Origin: Larix kaempferi
Lineage: Eukaryota; Streptophyta; Pinopsida; Pinales; Pinaceae
NCBI GenBank assembly: GCA_027924585.1
Contig: BSBM01000106.1
Span: 38,393,501 to 38,457,500 of the forward strand
Direction of reading: 5' to 3'
DNA length: 64,000 bases
The notes beneath the pieces were generated by a model, which worked only from the letters and a program-made list of their open reading frames with translations, was not told the origin of the DNA and searched no databases. Both the position numbers and the translations under genes were made by a program. Numbering within the stretch: the first letter of the stretch is position 1; every line of letters begins with the position of its first letter. Shown piece after piece: positions 1 to 10,460 of this stretch.

Positions 1-680
1 TGTGTATGCCATTGACATAAAAATCAATGTTAGTACTATGACTTCATGTCTATACAACAATTTTGGTAATGATAAAGAATGAAAGAAGTATTCTTGAAAT
101 CCTATCACTTAGATAGTATTTCAATCAAATAATTTTTGCATGATCATTCGAGTTTTGAACATGCATAAAAAACCAACAAATTTTTAGGTGGAATTCCCAA
201 GAAAAAAATTAGAAAAGAACCAATGAATTTCAAAGGGGAAATCATCCTTATAAAATCTAGAAATAAATTTGTACAACTCAATGATAGAAAAAACCACGTC
301 ATAACTATGTTGAATAAATTGTAGCAATCCAACTTGATGGTCCACTTCCCTTTGGATGAATCATATGCTTTTGAGTTATTTTCCTTAATGAGAATGTTAT
401 TGAAAGAAATGGTTGTGAAATGTGTCATGTACCCACTAACTGACCCAATAAGAGAGGGAACATGATAATAATCTGTGGGGCTTTTCATAAAACTCAGCCC
501 AGTCATTAACATCATATGAATAAAAACATTGTTGTGCAGATACAAATTACGCAAAATGCACAGCGGAATTGAAACTAATCGACACACAATTCATGCCCAT
601 CCAGCATATCACAACAGTCATCAAATTAATGCATTGCAGAAGTAAATACATAGACAAAAAACACTTATCTTCATTATGAA
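1..680. other. unassigned AT-rich stretch
   Basis: No family was recognised. A 147-codon open frame runs on the minus strand (587 to 144). It is hydrophobic and rich in Leu, Phe and Ile, with no domain I can name and no supporting neighbour. It could be chance or a decayed repeat. Confidence 0.3.
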
Positions 681-2041
681 ATTGTCCCAAGCAACTAGCT
701 ATGTCGCTGCAACGTTCCACCCAACCGTAGGCTCTTCGACAGCATATACTGAGTCCAACCGAAGGCCACCCCTGAGATGGGCATGATATCTACAAGGAAA
801 AAGGGGATTTCAAACTCATACACAACCAAATAGCCAAATAGTCATTTGGATCTAAGCCAAGCCAGACCACTGCTGGGTTTATCAGGCTAAATCTGAACCC
901 TCTTCAATTGTGGATGCTTCCACTCAAGTTCAAGCCAAAACAATGGAAACCCATTTCAACCCCAACAATATCCTACACACAGAAACTCATAAACTTGGCA
1001 TGGGTACACATAACAGCAAAACCCCAAGTGTTGGGTATGGATGGAAAACGTGGGCAACCCAAAAACAAAGTGGAAAATGGGAAAACAACCTAGGAAGGCA
1101 ATTTCATTTTCAGAAAACGTCCATGGGCATTCAAAGAGCAGCAATGGTCTCTACAAACCCCCAAATCATGCTCTCTCCTTCCCAATAGGTCTGCAACACA
1201 AAAATGAGTTCCCAACAATGCCAAAAACGCCCAATAGGCTTCAACAAAAACGCCCAACAAGCTAAAAACGCCCAACAAGTTCCAAAAACGCCTAGCAAGC
1301 TCCCAAACGCCCAGCAAGCTTCAAAATAAAACACCCAGCAAGCCAAAAACGCCCAGCAGGCTTCAACAAAAATGCCTAGAAAGCTAAAAACACCCAGCAA
1401 GCTTCCAAACACCCTAGCAAGCTCAAAATAAAATGCCTAACAAGCCAAAAATGCCCAGTAGGCTTCAACAAAAATGCCTAGCAAGCTTCAAAAACGTGAG
1501 AGAGTGAAGTCTGGTCATGAATAACGACCTGGGAAGGCAATTCGTGGGTGTTTTCTTTCCTAAGAAGGAAAAACACGATTTTCCATGAGGGTGGCTTGCC
1601 CATACTCAAATTTGGATAGCCATACCTCCCCAATCCCCAAGGCATTAACTGCCTCAACCAACTCTTGGAAGCATTAAATGATTAGGTGCATAACCCAAAA
1701 TGGGTAGTTGGTGGTTTATGGGTTTTCTCATTGACACATGGATTAACACCATTGGCTCAAGGGTTTGAATATTTCCCTCCCAATTCCTTGTAATATCATG
1801 CCCCCATCTCTTGTTTCATTGCATAGCTAGTTGTGGGAATTTATATTAAAATGCATATTTACAATTCCCATGGCTCACTAGAACATGGGTTAATTAATAC
1901 CAACATACTTTCCTCTTCAATATCGAGCATTCACTAGCAGGGCCTTGGCCTTGAGCTCCGCACTAGGAGTCATACAAAATATGCATACAACATTTACATT
2001 ATAGCCCGAATATTACAAGGGTCAAAATGGGGGACATGACA
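681..2041 (-). mobile_element. probable LTR (solo or edge of an element), minus strand
   Basis: Read on the minus strand, the block starts at 2041 with TGTCATGTCCCCC. This closely resembles the TGTCATGTCCC start of the paired LTRs at 15902 and 20350. The LINE relic abuts it at 2042, so it was probably inserted into or beside the LINE. A candidate other end is at 681 (TG after GAAAT, against AAAAT after 2041), giving a 4/5 TSD and a length near 1.36 kb. No primer site is visible at the left edge. The right boundary is fairly convincing; the left one is a guess. Confidence 0.4.
1200..1495. repeat. minisatellite, about 20-bp CCCAGCAAGC units
   Basis: Degenerate units of the type AACGCCCAGCAAGCTTC follow one another about 14 times. 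A higher-order pattern is marked by GGCTTCAACAAAAA near 1226, 1359 and 1461. Minus-strand frames through it read as Trp/Ala/Phe/Leu repeats, which are by-products of the array. Confidence 0.8.
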
Positions 2042-3039
2042 AAATGTTGCTGAGGTTCATAGGCTATTGGATGGTATACTAAGAATATATATTTCTACTC
2101 TCTACTCCCCTATTCATACCATCAATCACTTCTCATTGCTTCCCCACTAATCATCCTTTCAATCACTACTCTATGCTTTCCCATTCATCCAATCAACCAC
2201 AAGTTTTGAGTTCCCATAAATTTAAATGTCCCTTATGTTATTTTCTATTGAGAACACTACGAGAATGGAAAATGATTTCAACTCTTAGTGGTTGTTGTTT
2301 TTTCTCCCCAAGCCATATTTGAAGGAGCACCGATGTCTATCTATTAATAAAATGAAAGATCCTTCTCTGTGACAAAGACAAGATTTTGGATTTGCCATTT
2401 TTTGCTACTTGACCAAAGGAACACCTTCCTTTTTTGGTACCAATCCACATGAAATCAAAGAGATTCTTCCTTACACTATTTAGAATTCATTTGGGTATGT
2501 ACCATAGAGAATGCAAATACACATGAGTGGCTTCAAGACCTAATTTTACTACTTTTCATCTTACACCTAAAGAGAGTCATCTCTTACATCAGGTAGTGAT
2601 CCCTTTTTCTATTTTTTTTTAAAGACAATAGCAAATATTTTACTCCATGACCATTTTCCTTCAATTCAAAGTCAATATTTTTCACTCCTTAGTCAAAGGG
2701 GTGATCCTTGAAGGGAAGTAGGGCCCTGATAGTATGTTCTTAAAAAGGAAGGAGCTTCTGGAAAGATAAGATTTATTTTTGAACATTTATCTCCATTCTA
2801 GTGGATTTTCTGTAGATATTTAGGATCATATCATATTCTTTGGATTCCTTAATGGTTCCATAGATGAAAATAATAACATCATCTACATAAATTAAATGGG
2901 TGATGAATAAGTGTCTTACTATCTTGACAACTTATAGTGGACCAAATTCCTTTTGACTTATTTTTACACCTACTTAACCCATATAGCACCAAAATGAACA
3001 AGAGGGGAGATACAAGGAAGCCTCGTGTCATCCCTCTAG
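2042..3039 (-). pseudogene. LINE reverse transcriptase relic, C-terminal half
   Basis: Minus-strand frames give a non-LTR reverse transcriptase in the usual order. A degenerate SPLLFILVLYGL block (near 3010-2975) comes first. The catalytic YVDD follows at 2889-2878, within IYVDDVIIF. Then come VKY and KKNRKRD blocks (about 2690-2600) and the FDFMWIGTKK segment (about 2465-2430) typical of plant LINE C-terminal regions. The frame changes several times and carries stops, so it is dead. The N-terminal part of the same domain lies at 8009-8312, separated by the solo LTR with TSD TCTAG. The endonuclease domain and poly(A) tail are not visible. Confidence 0.75.
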
Positions 3040-3315
3040 TGTTGGAATATTCAGCTATACTGAGAGGGGCTGAATCACTATAGGATAGATGTTACACTTT
3101 TGAAACTTATTTACTAATCACATTAGCGTTCAATCACATTGAGTGGAAATTAACACATATGAACAATACAAGAGACACAATATTTTAACCTAGAAACCCA
3201 ATGAGGGAGAAAACCACATAAATGTGTTCTTTGTATAGACAATGATTACAATGATTTGCAGAAACCTATCTATTGAAGACACCAATCTTCTAAGTTTACA
3301 AGAAACAACTTGTAC

Positions 3316-3475
3316 GAGGCACTAGCCCTCTAGATTCTCTAGCATCCACTACAAAGAAGCACCAAATCCCTAGATTCTCCAGGACAAATTGGAAGGAAGC
3401 ACCAACTCACTAGATTATCCAACACCAACTGTAAGGAAGCACCAACTCCCTATATTCTCTAGCACCAATTCCTTG
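3316..3475. repeat. 40-bp tandem repeat inside the solo LTR
   Basis: Four units start at about 3316, 3356, 3396 and 3436. Each has the form GAAGCACCAACTCCCTAGAT followed by TCTCCAGCACC. The first unit is the most diverged. Confidence 0.8.
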
Positions 3476-3600
3476 AATTTTGTAATAATGTATTGTGCGA
3501 CACTTCATCTGTCATACTCTATTATGTTGCACTATTTTTGTGCACTCTCAGTTCTGTCACACTCTGCATTGTGCAAGAAAAAATACTCTACTGTCACATT

Positions 3601-4369
3601 TGTGAAAATGCCCACATAAGATCCAAAGAGATGATGTAAACCTCACAATGAAAGAATTTAGGAATAATAGAAGAAGAGAGAAGCAATAGAACATAGATCC
3701 AAAGGAGCTCTGATAGAGGCAGAATAATTACACATGTTACATAAATCTCAATAGTAAAGTGGTAAATATACAATGTTGAGGATGAGGATTCGAATTCACT
3801 AGGTGTAATTCGAATTAGCCTTCATGCATAGATCCATAATCAATGGAGAGTCATCAAGTCATAACTAGGAGTCCAACTCATCATCAGTGAAATCATCAAT
3901 GCACAAGTAATGGTCAACCGAGAGTCAAACTGAGTCTAACTGAGTGTGGTTGGTGTAACTGGCACATGGAAGTACTAATGTAGTGAAGGAGGCTCAGTGG
4001 AGGGTGCAGATGGAGCTAACTGGAGTCAGAATAGGCTATCTAGTCACATTGGAAGTCCATCGGAGTGATAAGGTCAGTTAGGAGTCAGTTAATCCTTAAA
4101 TCAAGGAAGGAACTGAAGATAACTGAACTAAACTGGACTGGTAGGTGAAGAAAGGTGCCCTTCTCATGCAGTAGGTGAAAGGAGGGCGCACTAAGCTCTA
4201 GGAGAGCTAAAACTGATTTGAAGGAAGCTTCGGGGGCTAGTTTACTGAGGGCTAGGTGCTGGCATTGATGACTAGGATGCATGCAAACCCTAATTTTGCA
4301 TGCATGACTGAAAATGAAAATGACAAAAATTCTAGAAGGACTAAGATGGAGTATAGGAATATCCTAACA
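3601..4369 (-). repeat. 3' LTR of copia element 3601-7248
   Basis: A 769-bp partner of 6452-7248. A run of seven C on the plus strand (4370-4376), the polypurine tract, abuts it. Confidence 0.9.
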
Positions 4370-4542
4370 CCCCCCCTTAATCCATCCTGGGCCCTAGTAA
4401 CTAGGACCAAAGGTCACCCATACAATCAAAGAAATGATAGAATAAATAAAGAACTGTCCATAAACCGAGGAAATGGGGAAAACATCATGGGAAAAATACC
4501 CCCCCCTCAAAAGAACAGTTAATAACTCAAAGAACCATCATA

Positions 4543-6322
4543 CTATGCAGAAAAGAAAGAAGCTTTCATCAGTGAAAACTTTTGCAAAAGACTTGGCAAG
4601 CTGATCCCCTGTAGGAAGCCAAAGTAGGAGCTAGATTTGGATCTAGTCTCTTGATATGCCTCCCACTGTGTAGAAAATGTGTTGGACGAAGCAAGTATTT
4701 CAGGAACTCTTTCTGTAACTGGAGCGAATGGAACATGAGGAGTCTTTCCAAGAGATGGAAGAGAGAACCCCATCATCATGCTGCATCTCTCATGGAGAGG
4801 TGGATGGCATAATGTAAGATTGGCATGATGCTGAAGTCTAGTAGTTCTGTGAACAGATAAGTCATCAACTGTGTTCTCAGTAGTAGCAAGGACTGTGTGA
4901 GCCCATATTGACCTCGAATCTGGACTGAGAATAGGTGTTGGTTTTGGATCTGAATCTTCTTGAACCATGATCTCAACATCAAAATCTTGATCTTCTTCTT
5001 CATTAGAAGAGGAGTCATTGTGATCTTCATCAGAATCTAAAGGAATAGTCGGAGAGAAAGGCATGAAGTGTGAGAACTCATATGCCTTTGAGGCATGATT
5101 AGCAATCCCATTCGCTATAACCTTTCCACTGGAGATTTCTGTAATCTCTACTATGTTTGGACCAAAAATTACTTGCTTTGGTGATCCTGTATGAGTCATT
5201 TGATATACTGAAAACAAATTAGTTGTTAGAGAAGGAACAAATAAAACACTTTTGAACTTACCATGCTACATATGAACTGTACCCAATCCTTTGGCAGAAA
5301 TCTAAGAGTTGTCTCCCATGTGAATGGTAAGCCCATCTTGGAGATCCAAAGAGGAAAAGGATTCTTCAGAGGAAACCATGTGGTTGGAGGCTCCAGAATC
5401 TATGAGGAGGGATTTTGACTTTGAAAAACCAGCCATCAATGCATGGAAATTATCAGATCCACTTCCAGAATCAGACATCTTTGCTTCTTTTGGAACAACA
5501 GTTTTGTTTTGTTCAAGAAGCTTGGTTAGAAGATTAATTTTCTTGTGCATGCAAGCTTTCTCAGGATGGTTTCCTCTCTTGTAGTAGGAACAATTTGGTC
5601 TCTTTTGTTTGTCATTCTTGGATTTTGATGGCTTCTTGTCTTTGTATTTTTGCCTCTCTTCTGCATTCGCTCCACTTGCTTCACCAGCTAGAAGAGCTAG
5701 ATCTTTGGAGGTGTTTATGGCACCCATTTGAAACAATTTGTCCTCTTCTTGAATGAGGGCTTGAATGAAGACATCTAAGGTAGGAAACTTCCATCCGGGG
5801 ATTGACATTCGCCCAGAATGGAAAGTAGATACAAAGACAAAAAAATTGAGATCCAAGTTTGCTCAAAATGGAGAGCACCAATTGCTGATCACTTTTAGTG
5901 ATGCCACAATGCTTGCATTGTAAAACCAAATTCTTAAATTTTGAGAAGAATTCTTGAATGCTCTCGAAATTGCTAGGTTGTAGGGAAACCAATTCATTTT
6001 CAAGAGTATGGCCTCTTATCCCATATTGTTTGCCAAAAAGACTCTCCAATTTAGTCCATAACTCACTTGGAGACTTCAATCCTTCAATATGAAACAAAAG
6101 ATCTTTAGACATGTGAAGACATATGAAACCAAAAGTTTCATCCATTTTATTTAGATGCTTGATTCATTCTACAACTGTATGTGGTATGACATCTTTTTCA
6201 AATACCATTCTATTTAGATGTCTATTCCACAAGTGTAATCTCATATCACTCTTCCATTCGAAGTAATTAAAGGGAGTGAGGATCATAGGAGAAAGAGAAG
6301 AAGAAGCATTTGAATTGCTCAT
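4543..6322 (-). pseudogene. copia gag-protease relic with integrase/RT deletion
   Basis: The frame starts at ATG 6322. A gag N-terminus (LTPFNYFEWKSDMRLHLW) is followed by a UBN2-type gag core (SPSELWTKLESLFGKQ, about 6065-6020). A zinc knuckle follows near 5600-5550; its second Cys is Tyr (C-x2-Y-x4-H-x4-C). The retropepsin motif LLIDSGASNHM lies near 5420-5385, and a post-protease segment (TTNLFSVYQMTHTG) near 5230-5190. The frame then jumps from YEFSHF to an acidic Asp/Glu/Ser-rich linker (about 5050-4960) like the one that follows integrase in full copia polyproteins. The integrase core and the RT are therefore deleted. Damage includes an in-frame TGA at 6166-6164, a frameshift near 5865, and stops near 5300 and 5265. 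Confidence 0.8.
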
Positions 6323-6440
6323 CTTTGAATGCTGGAACAAGTGCAAATAGAAACTGCTGAATCTACTCCTGCAACTGTTGGAACTTCGAAATACCTACAA
6401 AAAACTCTCAAGAATGGAGGTAGAATATACTCTCAAATTA

Positions 6441-6451
6441 CTCTGATACCA
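6441..6451 (-). other. primer binding site (initiator tRNA-Met)
   Basis: TGGTATCAGAG on the minus strand, directly after the CA end of the 5' LTR. It is complementary to the 3' end of plant initiator tRNA-Met. Confidence 0.85.
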
Positions 6452-7248
6452 TGTGAAAATTCCCACATAGGATCTAAAGATATGATGTAAACCTCACAAT
6501 GAAAGAATTTAGGAATAATAGAAGAAGAGAGAAGCAATAGAACATAGATCCAAACGAGCTCTGATAGAGGCAGAATAATTACACATGTTACATAAATTTG
6601 AATAGTAAACTGGTAAATATACAATGATGAGGATGAGGATTCGAATTCACTAGGTGTAATTCGAATTAGCCTTCATGCACAGATCCATAATCAGTGGAGA
6701 GTCATCAAGTCATAACTAGGAGTCCAACTCATCATCAGTGAAGTCATCAATGCACAAGTAATGGTCAACCGGGATTCAAACTGAGTCTAACTGAGTGTGG
6801 TTGGTGTAACTGGCACATGGAAGCACTAATGTAGTGAAGGAGGCTCAGTGGGGGGCGCAGATGGAGCTAACTGGAGTCAGAATAGGCTATCTAGTCACAC
6901 AGGAGGTCCATCGGAGTGATAAGGTCAGTTAGGAGTCAGTTAATCCTTAAATCAAGGAAGGAACTGAAGATAACTGAACTAAACTAGACTGGTAGGTGAA
7001 GAAAGGCGCCCTTCTCATGCAGTAGGTGAAAGGAGGGCGCACTAAGATCTAGGAGATCTAAAACTGATTTGAAGAAAGATCTGGGGGCTAGTTTATTGAG
7101 GGCTAGGTGCTCATACTGATGATTAGGATGCATGCAAAATGCATGCAAACCCTAATTGCATGCACACCCTAATTTTGCATGCATGACTGAAAATGAAAAT
7201 GACAGAAATGCTAGAAGGACTAGGATGGAGTATAGGAATATCCTAACA
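6452..7248 (-). repeat. 5' LTR of copia element 3601-7248
   Basis: A 797-bp direct repeat of 3601-4369. It is bounded by TG...CA in element orientation and followed at 6451 by the tRNA-Met primer site. Confidence 0.9.
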
Positions 7249-8008
7249 ACATTGTCTAACTCTTCACTACTGTCACATTGTGCACTATGCAGGACAATCT
7301 TCACTGCTGTCACACTGTCGCACTCTTCACTATGCACTCTACATTGTGCAAGATAAACCTAACTATTGTGCATCCATCATAGTACCTACATTATTCCTTA
7401 ACCAAAGAAGTAACTGGAAGAAAACATCCCTTCCTCTTCACAAGGTGCACCACATCCTCCTTAGAAATCCTTCAAAAAAATCTTCAATAAGCTAGAACAT
7501 CTTCAGTAAAACCCAAGAAAACAACTTCAAAAACCCCATAAAATTCATATTCTCCTTGGAATTTCGCACCTTTCACAACTACATTCTTTATTGGATGGAT
7601 GATGAAATGAGGAGAACAATCCATTTATTTATATAGGTCTTAAATAAATTTCTGACCGATATATAATTGTACAATATCCTCTTAGGAATGACCTAACATT
7701 CTAGATGGGTTTCCTTTACAAATTCTTTAATATCTCCTAATTTTTATGGAGTTAGAGGGACTTCCATATACTGTTGGAAAGTTCTTAGAAAAATATTTCC
7801 AACCATGTAATTTATAGTTCAATTTGAGCTAGGTACATAGAGTGAACATTCCTTCAAAGTTAGGGCATCCAAACTAGGAATCCAAAAATAATATTTCTAA
7901 TAATCTTCATCTTGCAATCTCTATCTGTATTCTCGTTTCCTTTGACATCAATGCCAGCAATATTTCCTTTCCTTCGAAATCAATGACAACAATATTTTCA
8001 ACATCTAG

Positions 8009-8312
8009 TATGTTGGAAAAAATATGATATTGATACATTTATTCAGATTGGGGAATAATTAGAAGAAAATCACAATTCTATCCAATCCATGAAATCTAAT
8101 TTGAGCTCAATGTGAATCAGAATTATTTTTTGGTATAGACATATTTCTTTATCATAGGCTCTTGATAGATCCAAATTGATTCTAAAAGATAATATTTTCT
8201 TTGTCTTGATGGAGTGGGGTGCTTCTTAATCCATACCAATAGTTTCATGATTTTTCCTTCCATTTGAAAAAACAAATTGATCCTTAGATATGGCATTTGA
8301 AAGAATGGGATT
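8009..8312 (-). pseudogene. LINE reverse transcriptase relic, N-terminal part
   Basis: Minus-strand frames give a weak but ordered match to the first RT blocks of plant LINEs: FSNGRKNHETIG followed by INLDLSRAYDKE (about 8275-8170). This corresponds to the usual F-x-GR and K-x-DMSKAYDR blocks. It joins 2042-3039 once the solo LTR is removed, with TCTAG left once. The right edge is cut by the short-LTR copia element at 8313. Confidence 0.55.
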
Positions 8313-8494
8313 TGTTATGGAATAAATCCATTACTTTATTTTTATTGTTGGCGAATAGTTTATTTATATAGAAGGTGAGGCGATCTTTGGCCTTTTATGT
8401 GCCAAGTTACGTGTCTTGTTATATTTGTAACTAAAAAACAAAATATATTTACATTATTTACAAAACACTAACCCTATGGTTTAGGTTTGCAACA
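8313..8494 (-). repeat. short LTR (182 bp) of an old copia element
   Basis: On the minus strand the block starts TGTTGCAAACC at 8494 and ends CCATAACA at 8313. A polypurine tract (a run of C on the plus strand, 8496-8502) and the stop of a copia RNase H frame lie immediately upstream on the minus strand, so this is the 3' LTR. GGATT (8308-8312) would be the TSD. The partner LTR and second TSD copy were not found. Confidence 0.65.
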
Positions 8495-8643
8495 TCCCCC
8501 CCTAATCTGAAGGGGTGTTTGTGAGTTTGAGCATCCTTTCGAACTTTTCAAGCTTTTCTCTTCCAAGTGATTTGCTGAAGATGTCTACACTTTTCTCATT
8601 TGTAGAACAATGTCTCAAATTAATTGTCTTGGCCTCTACATGA
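8495..8643 (-). pseudogene. copia RNase H relic, C-terminal piece
   Basis: The minus-strand frame reads HCSTNEKSVDIFSKSLGREK and ends NTPSD-stop just before the polypurine tract. This is the classic C-terminus of plant copia RNase H. The upstream part continues without frame change at 15883-15896 and 22368-22470 once the two later insertions (TSDs CATGA and GTACT) are removed. It pairs with the LTR at 8313-8494. Confidence 0.8.
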
Positions 8644-9294
8644 TGTTGATGTATATGTAACTTCGGAATGTATTTCATATATGTATGTTGTATGTACTCC
8701 TATAGAGATGGTATTATTCCTCTAGACGGAAGTGTCGTCATTTATATTGTAAATGTCGTAACTTATACTTGATGGGTTATTAGACCACCTTGTTGGGGTC
8801 GGGCCTGTATAAGTCATGTGGGTCGAAGGGTTATTAGGCCACCCTATTGGGGGTCGGCCATGTGGGTTGAAGGGTTATTAGACCACCCTATTGGGGGTCG
8901 GCCCAGTCAGCATTATGTTATGTGGTTAAGTTCGAGCCTACATGATTTATGTAAAAGGCAAGTCAAGTCAAGTATAAATAGAGTGCGGGAGGCACTCTAT
9001 TTCATCACTCACTTCTCACTCATGCACTCAAGGAGGAATGGCGCACTTATGGAGGAGGAGGATCTGCTGCTAGGATGTGTCTATCTCTTATGTTTGGGTT
9101 GTATCATTGCTCTATCTATCTCTGAAGAAGTTATTGGGGTTTTTCACCTTTATGGTTTTCCCCAAGTAAATCTTTGTGTCTCTTGCGTGCTTGCATTATT
9201 GTTTCCATGATTGATATGCTGTAGATATTTTGTACGTGTTGTTCTCTTAGTTAAGATCCTAGATCAGATTGAAGTAAATTCTGAAAATTTAACA
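8644..9294 (+). repeat. 5' LTR of copia element 8644-15877
   Basis: Starts TGTTGATGTATATG and ends AATTTAACA. It contains three tandem units of about 45-50 bp marked by GGGTTATTAGACCACC (about 8775-8910). A 130-codon open frame at 8818-9210 recurs in the 3' LTR; it is a shadow of the LTR, not a gene. Confidence 0.92.
8973..8980 (+). promoter_or_regulatory. TATA box in 5' LTR
   Basis: TATAAATA followed by GAGTGCGGGAGG. The same box occurs in the 3' LTR at 15567. Its position about 330 bp into the LTR suits a U3/R promoter. Confidence 0.65.
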
Positions 9295-9306
9295 TGGTAT
9301 CAGAGC
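9295..9306 (+). other. primer binding site (initiator tRNA-Met)
   Basis: TGGTATCAGAGC directly abuts the CA end of the 5' LTR. Confidence 0.9.
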
Positions 9307-9654
9307 TAGCCTGAAAGAAGGCATGATATGGCATGTATGACACTTGTTGCACTTACGATGCTAGGGCTTGATATAGAAAAAAACCAGTCATCGTATCACT
9401 TTCGCTATAAATCCGTTTTGGAGAATTTTTTGGATCTCAAATATTTATAGATCGAATATTAAATCCCCATGTACCTTATGTCCAAAGGAAAACTTATAAT
9501 TCGTTGTACTTTGTGATTTATGATCTGTACAATATAGGGTTTCTACCTCTTCCAGATCTGAGTAAAAATCAGGTGACCTTGGGAAAAAAGTCATAAATTG
9601 GGTTAGGAAGATCCAAATGAAATTTCGTAAAAAGTAACAGGTAGTACACAGACT

Positions 9655-10032
9655 GTACTATCTCAGGAAAAATTTTTAGAGGCCAAAGTTGAACCAGTGA
9701 CACGTGGAATGCTATACAAGTTCGCTCTCTTGTATTATCCCATAAATAGGTCACGTTGTGACACTTGGCATAATGATCTCTCAGAGAATCCAATTGAGGT
9801 CAGACCTATCAGGATGGAAAGATAATAGGTCGGTATATCTCAGGAAAAATTTTCAGAGGCCGAAGTTGAAACAGTGACACGTGGCACGCCGTACAAGTTC
9901 GCTCTCCTGTATTATTCCATAAACAGGTCACATTGCGACACTTGGAATAACTCTCTCTTAGAGAATCCAATTGATGTCAGACCTATCAGGATGGAAAGAA
10001 AACAGGTCGAGCTATCTCAGGAAACGTTTTTA
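9655..10032. repeat. 176-bp leader tandem repeat
   Basis: TATCTCAGGAAAAATTTT begins units near 9659 and 9836, with a third partial start near 10012. Each unit carries the GTGACACGTGG motif. The open frame 9874-10170 arises from this repeat. Confidence 0.8.
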
Positions 10033-10169
10033 GACCCTTTGGATCGAAAATTTTGGAGGTACACCATAAACAATCAGGTACATATTTCTGTCAAAACAGA
10101 ATTATTTTTGAGTACCTTCATTCATGGCTTCCGGAATTTAGGGCTTCGGAGAAAGTTGGAATTTTTGTA

Positions 10170-10460
10170 ATCAGATACCACGGCTGGATGCTACTCATCA
10201 AAATAGAAATTTAGAGACCAAGATCAGAATTTTTGGTTGGGAATAAGGCCAGGCTTGATCAGAATTTTTGGTTGGGAATAAGGCCAGGCTTGATCAGACC
10301 CTAGTTCGGGACTTTGATCAGAAAAGTGGAAAATTAGGGCTTCTGCAAAAATGGGAATTTTTGAAATCTGTGACCACGGCTGGAAGCTCCTCATAAAAAT
10401 AGAAGCTTAGAGCTTTGGATCAAACCTTTTGATGGGGCAGAAGAGTGGGCTTCATCAAAC
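10170..10460. repeat. leader duplication with an inner 35-bp tandem
   Basis: ACCACGGCTGGA occurs near 10178 and 10373 in a diverged two-copy repeat of about 195 bp. Inside the first copy, a 35-bp unit (GATCAGAATTTTTGG...) is exactly duplicated at 10222 and 10257. Confidence 0.75.

Larger units (their letters stand above)
3601..7248 (-). mobile_element. non-autonomous copia element, gag-protease type
   Basis: This is a complete LTR element on the minus strand with TSD ACATT at 3596-3600 and 7249-7253. In element orientation it starts TGTTAGGATATTCC and ends TTTTCACA. The primer site TGGTATCAGAG (6451-6441) directly follows the 5' LTR, and a G-rich polypurine tract (4376-4370) directly precedes the 3' LTR. 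The interior is only about 2.1 kb. It encodes gag and protease and lacks the integrase core, reverse transcriptase and RNase H. The LTR start, primer site, polypurine tract and 3' untranslated segment match the array at 39229-47567, so both belong to one family. Confidence 0.9.
3040..8003 (+). mobile_element. solo LTR (about 1.3 kb) carrying a nested copia element
   Basis: The sequence starts TGTTGGAATATTCAGC at 3040 and ends TTTTCAACA at 8003. It is flanked by the 5-bp TSD TCTAG at 3035-3039 and 8004-8008. Removing the nested element (3601-7248 plus one ACATT copy) leaves about 1.31 kb with no internal domain, so this is a solo LTR made by LTR-LTR recombination. It sits inside the LINE RT, whose halves resume on either side. 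The start resembles copia LTRs with an AATATACTGAGAGG motif, so copia is likely. Orientation is assigned from TG...CA only. Confidence 0.75.

Noticed and set aside
144-587. 147-codon minus-strand frame with a possible leucine-rich-repeat flavour (LRNLYLHNN)
   Set aside because: Only a few residues fit an LRR, there is no periodicity, and there is no adjoining gene.
1131-1412. Trp/Phe/Cys-rich minus-strand frames
   Set aside because: They are translations of the CCCAGCAAGC minisatellite.
8818-9210. 130-codon open frame repeated almost identically at 15412-15804
   Set aside because: It lies wholly inside the paired LTRs and its conservation reflects LTR identity. It has no domain.
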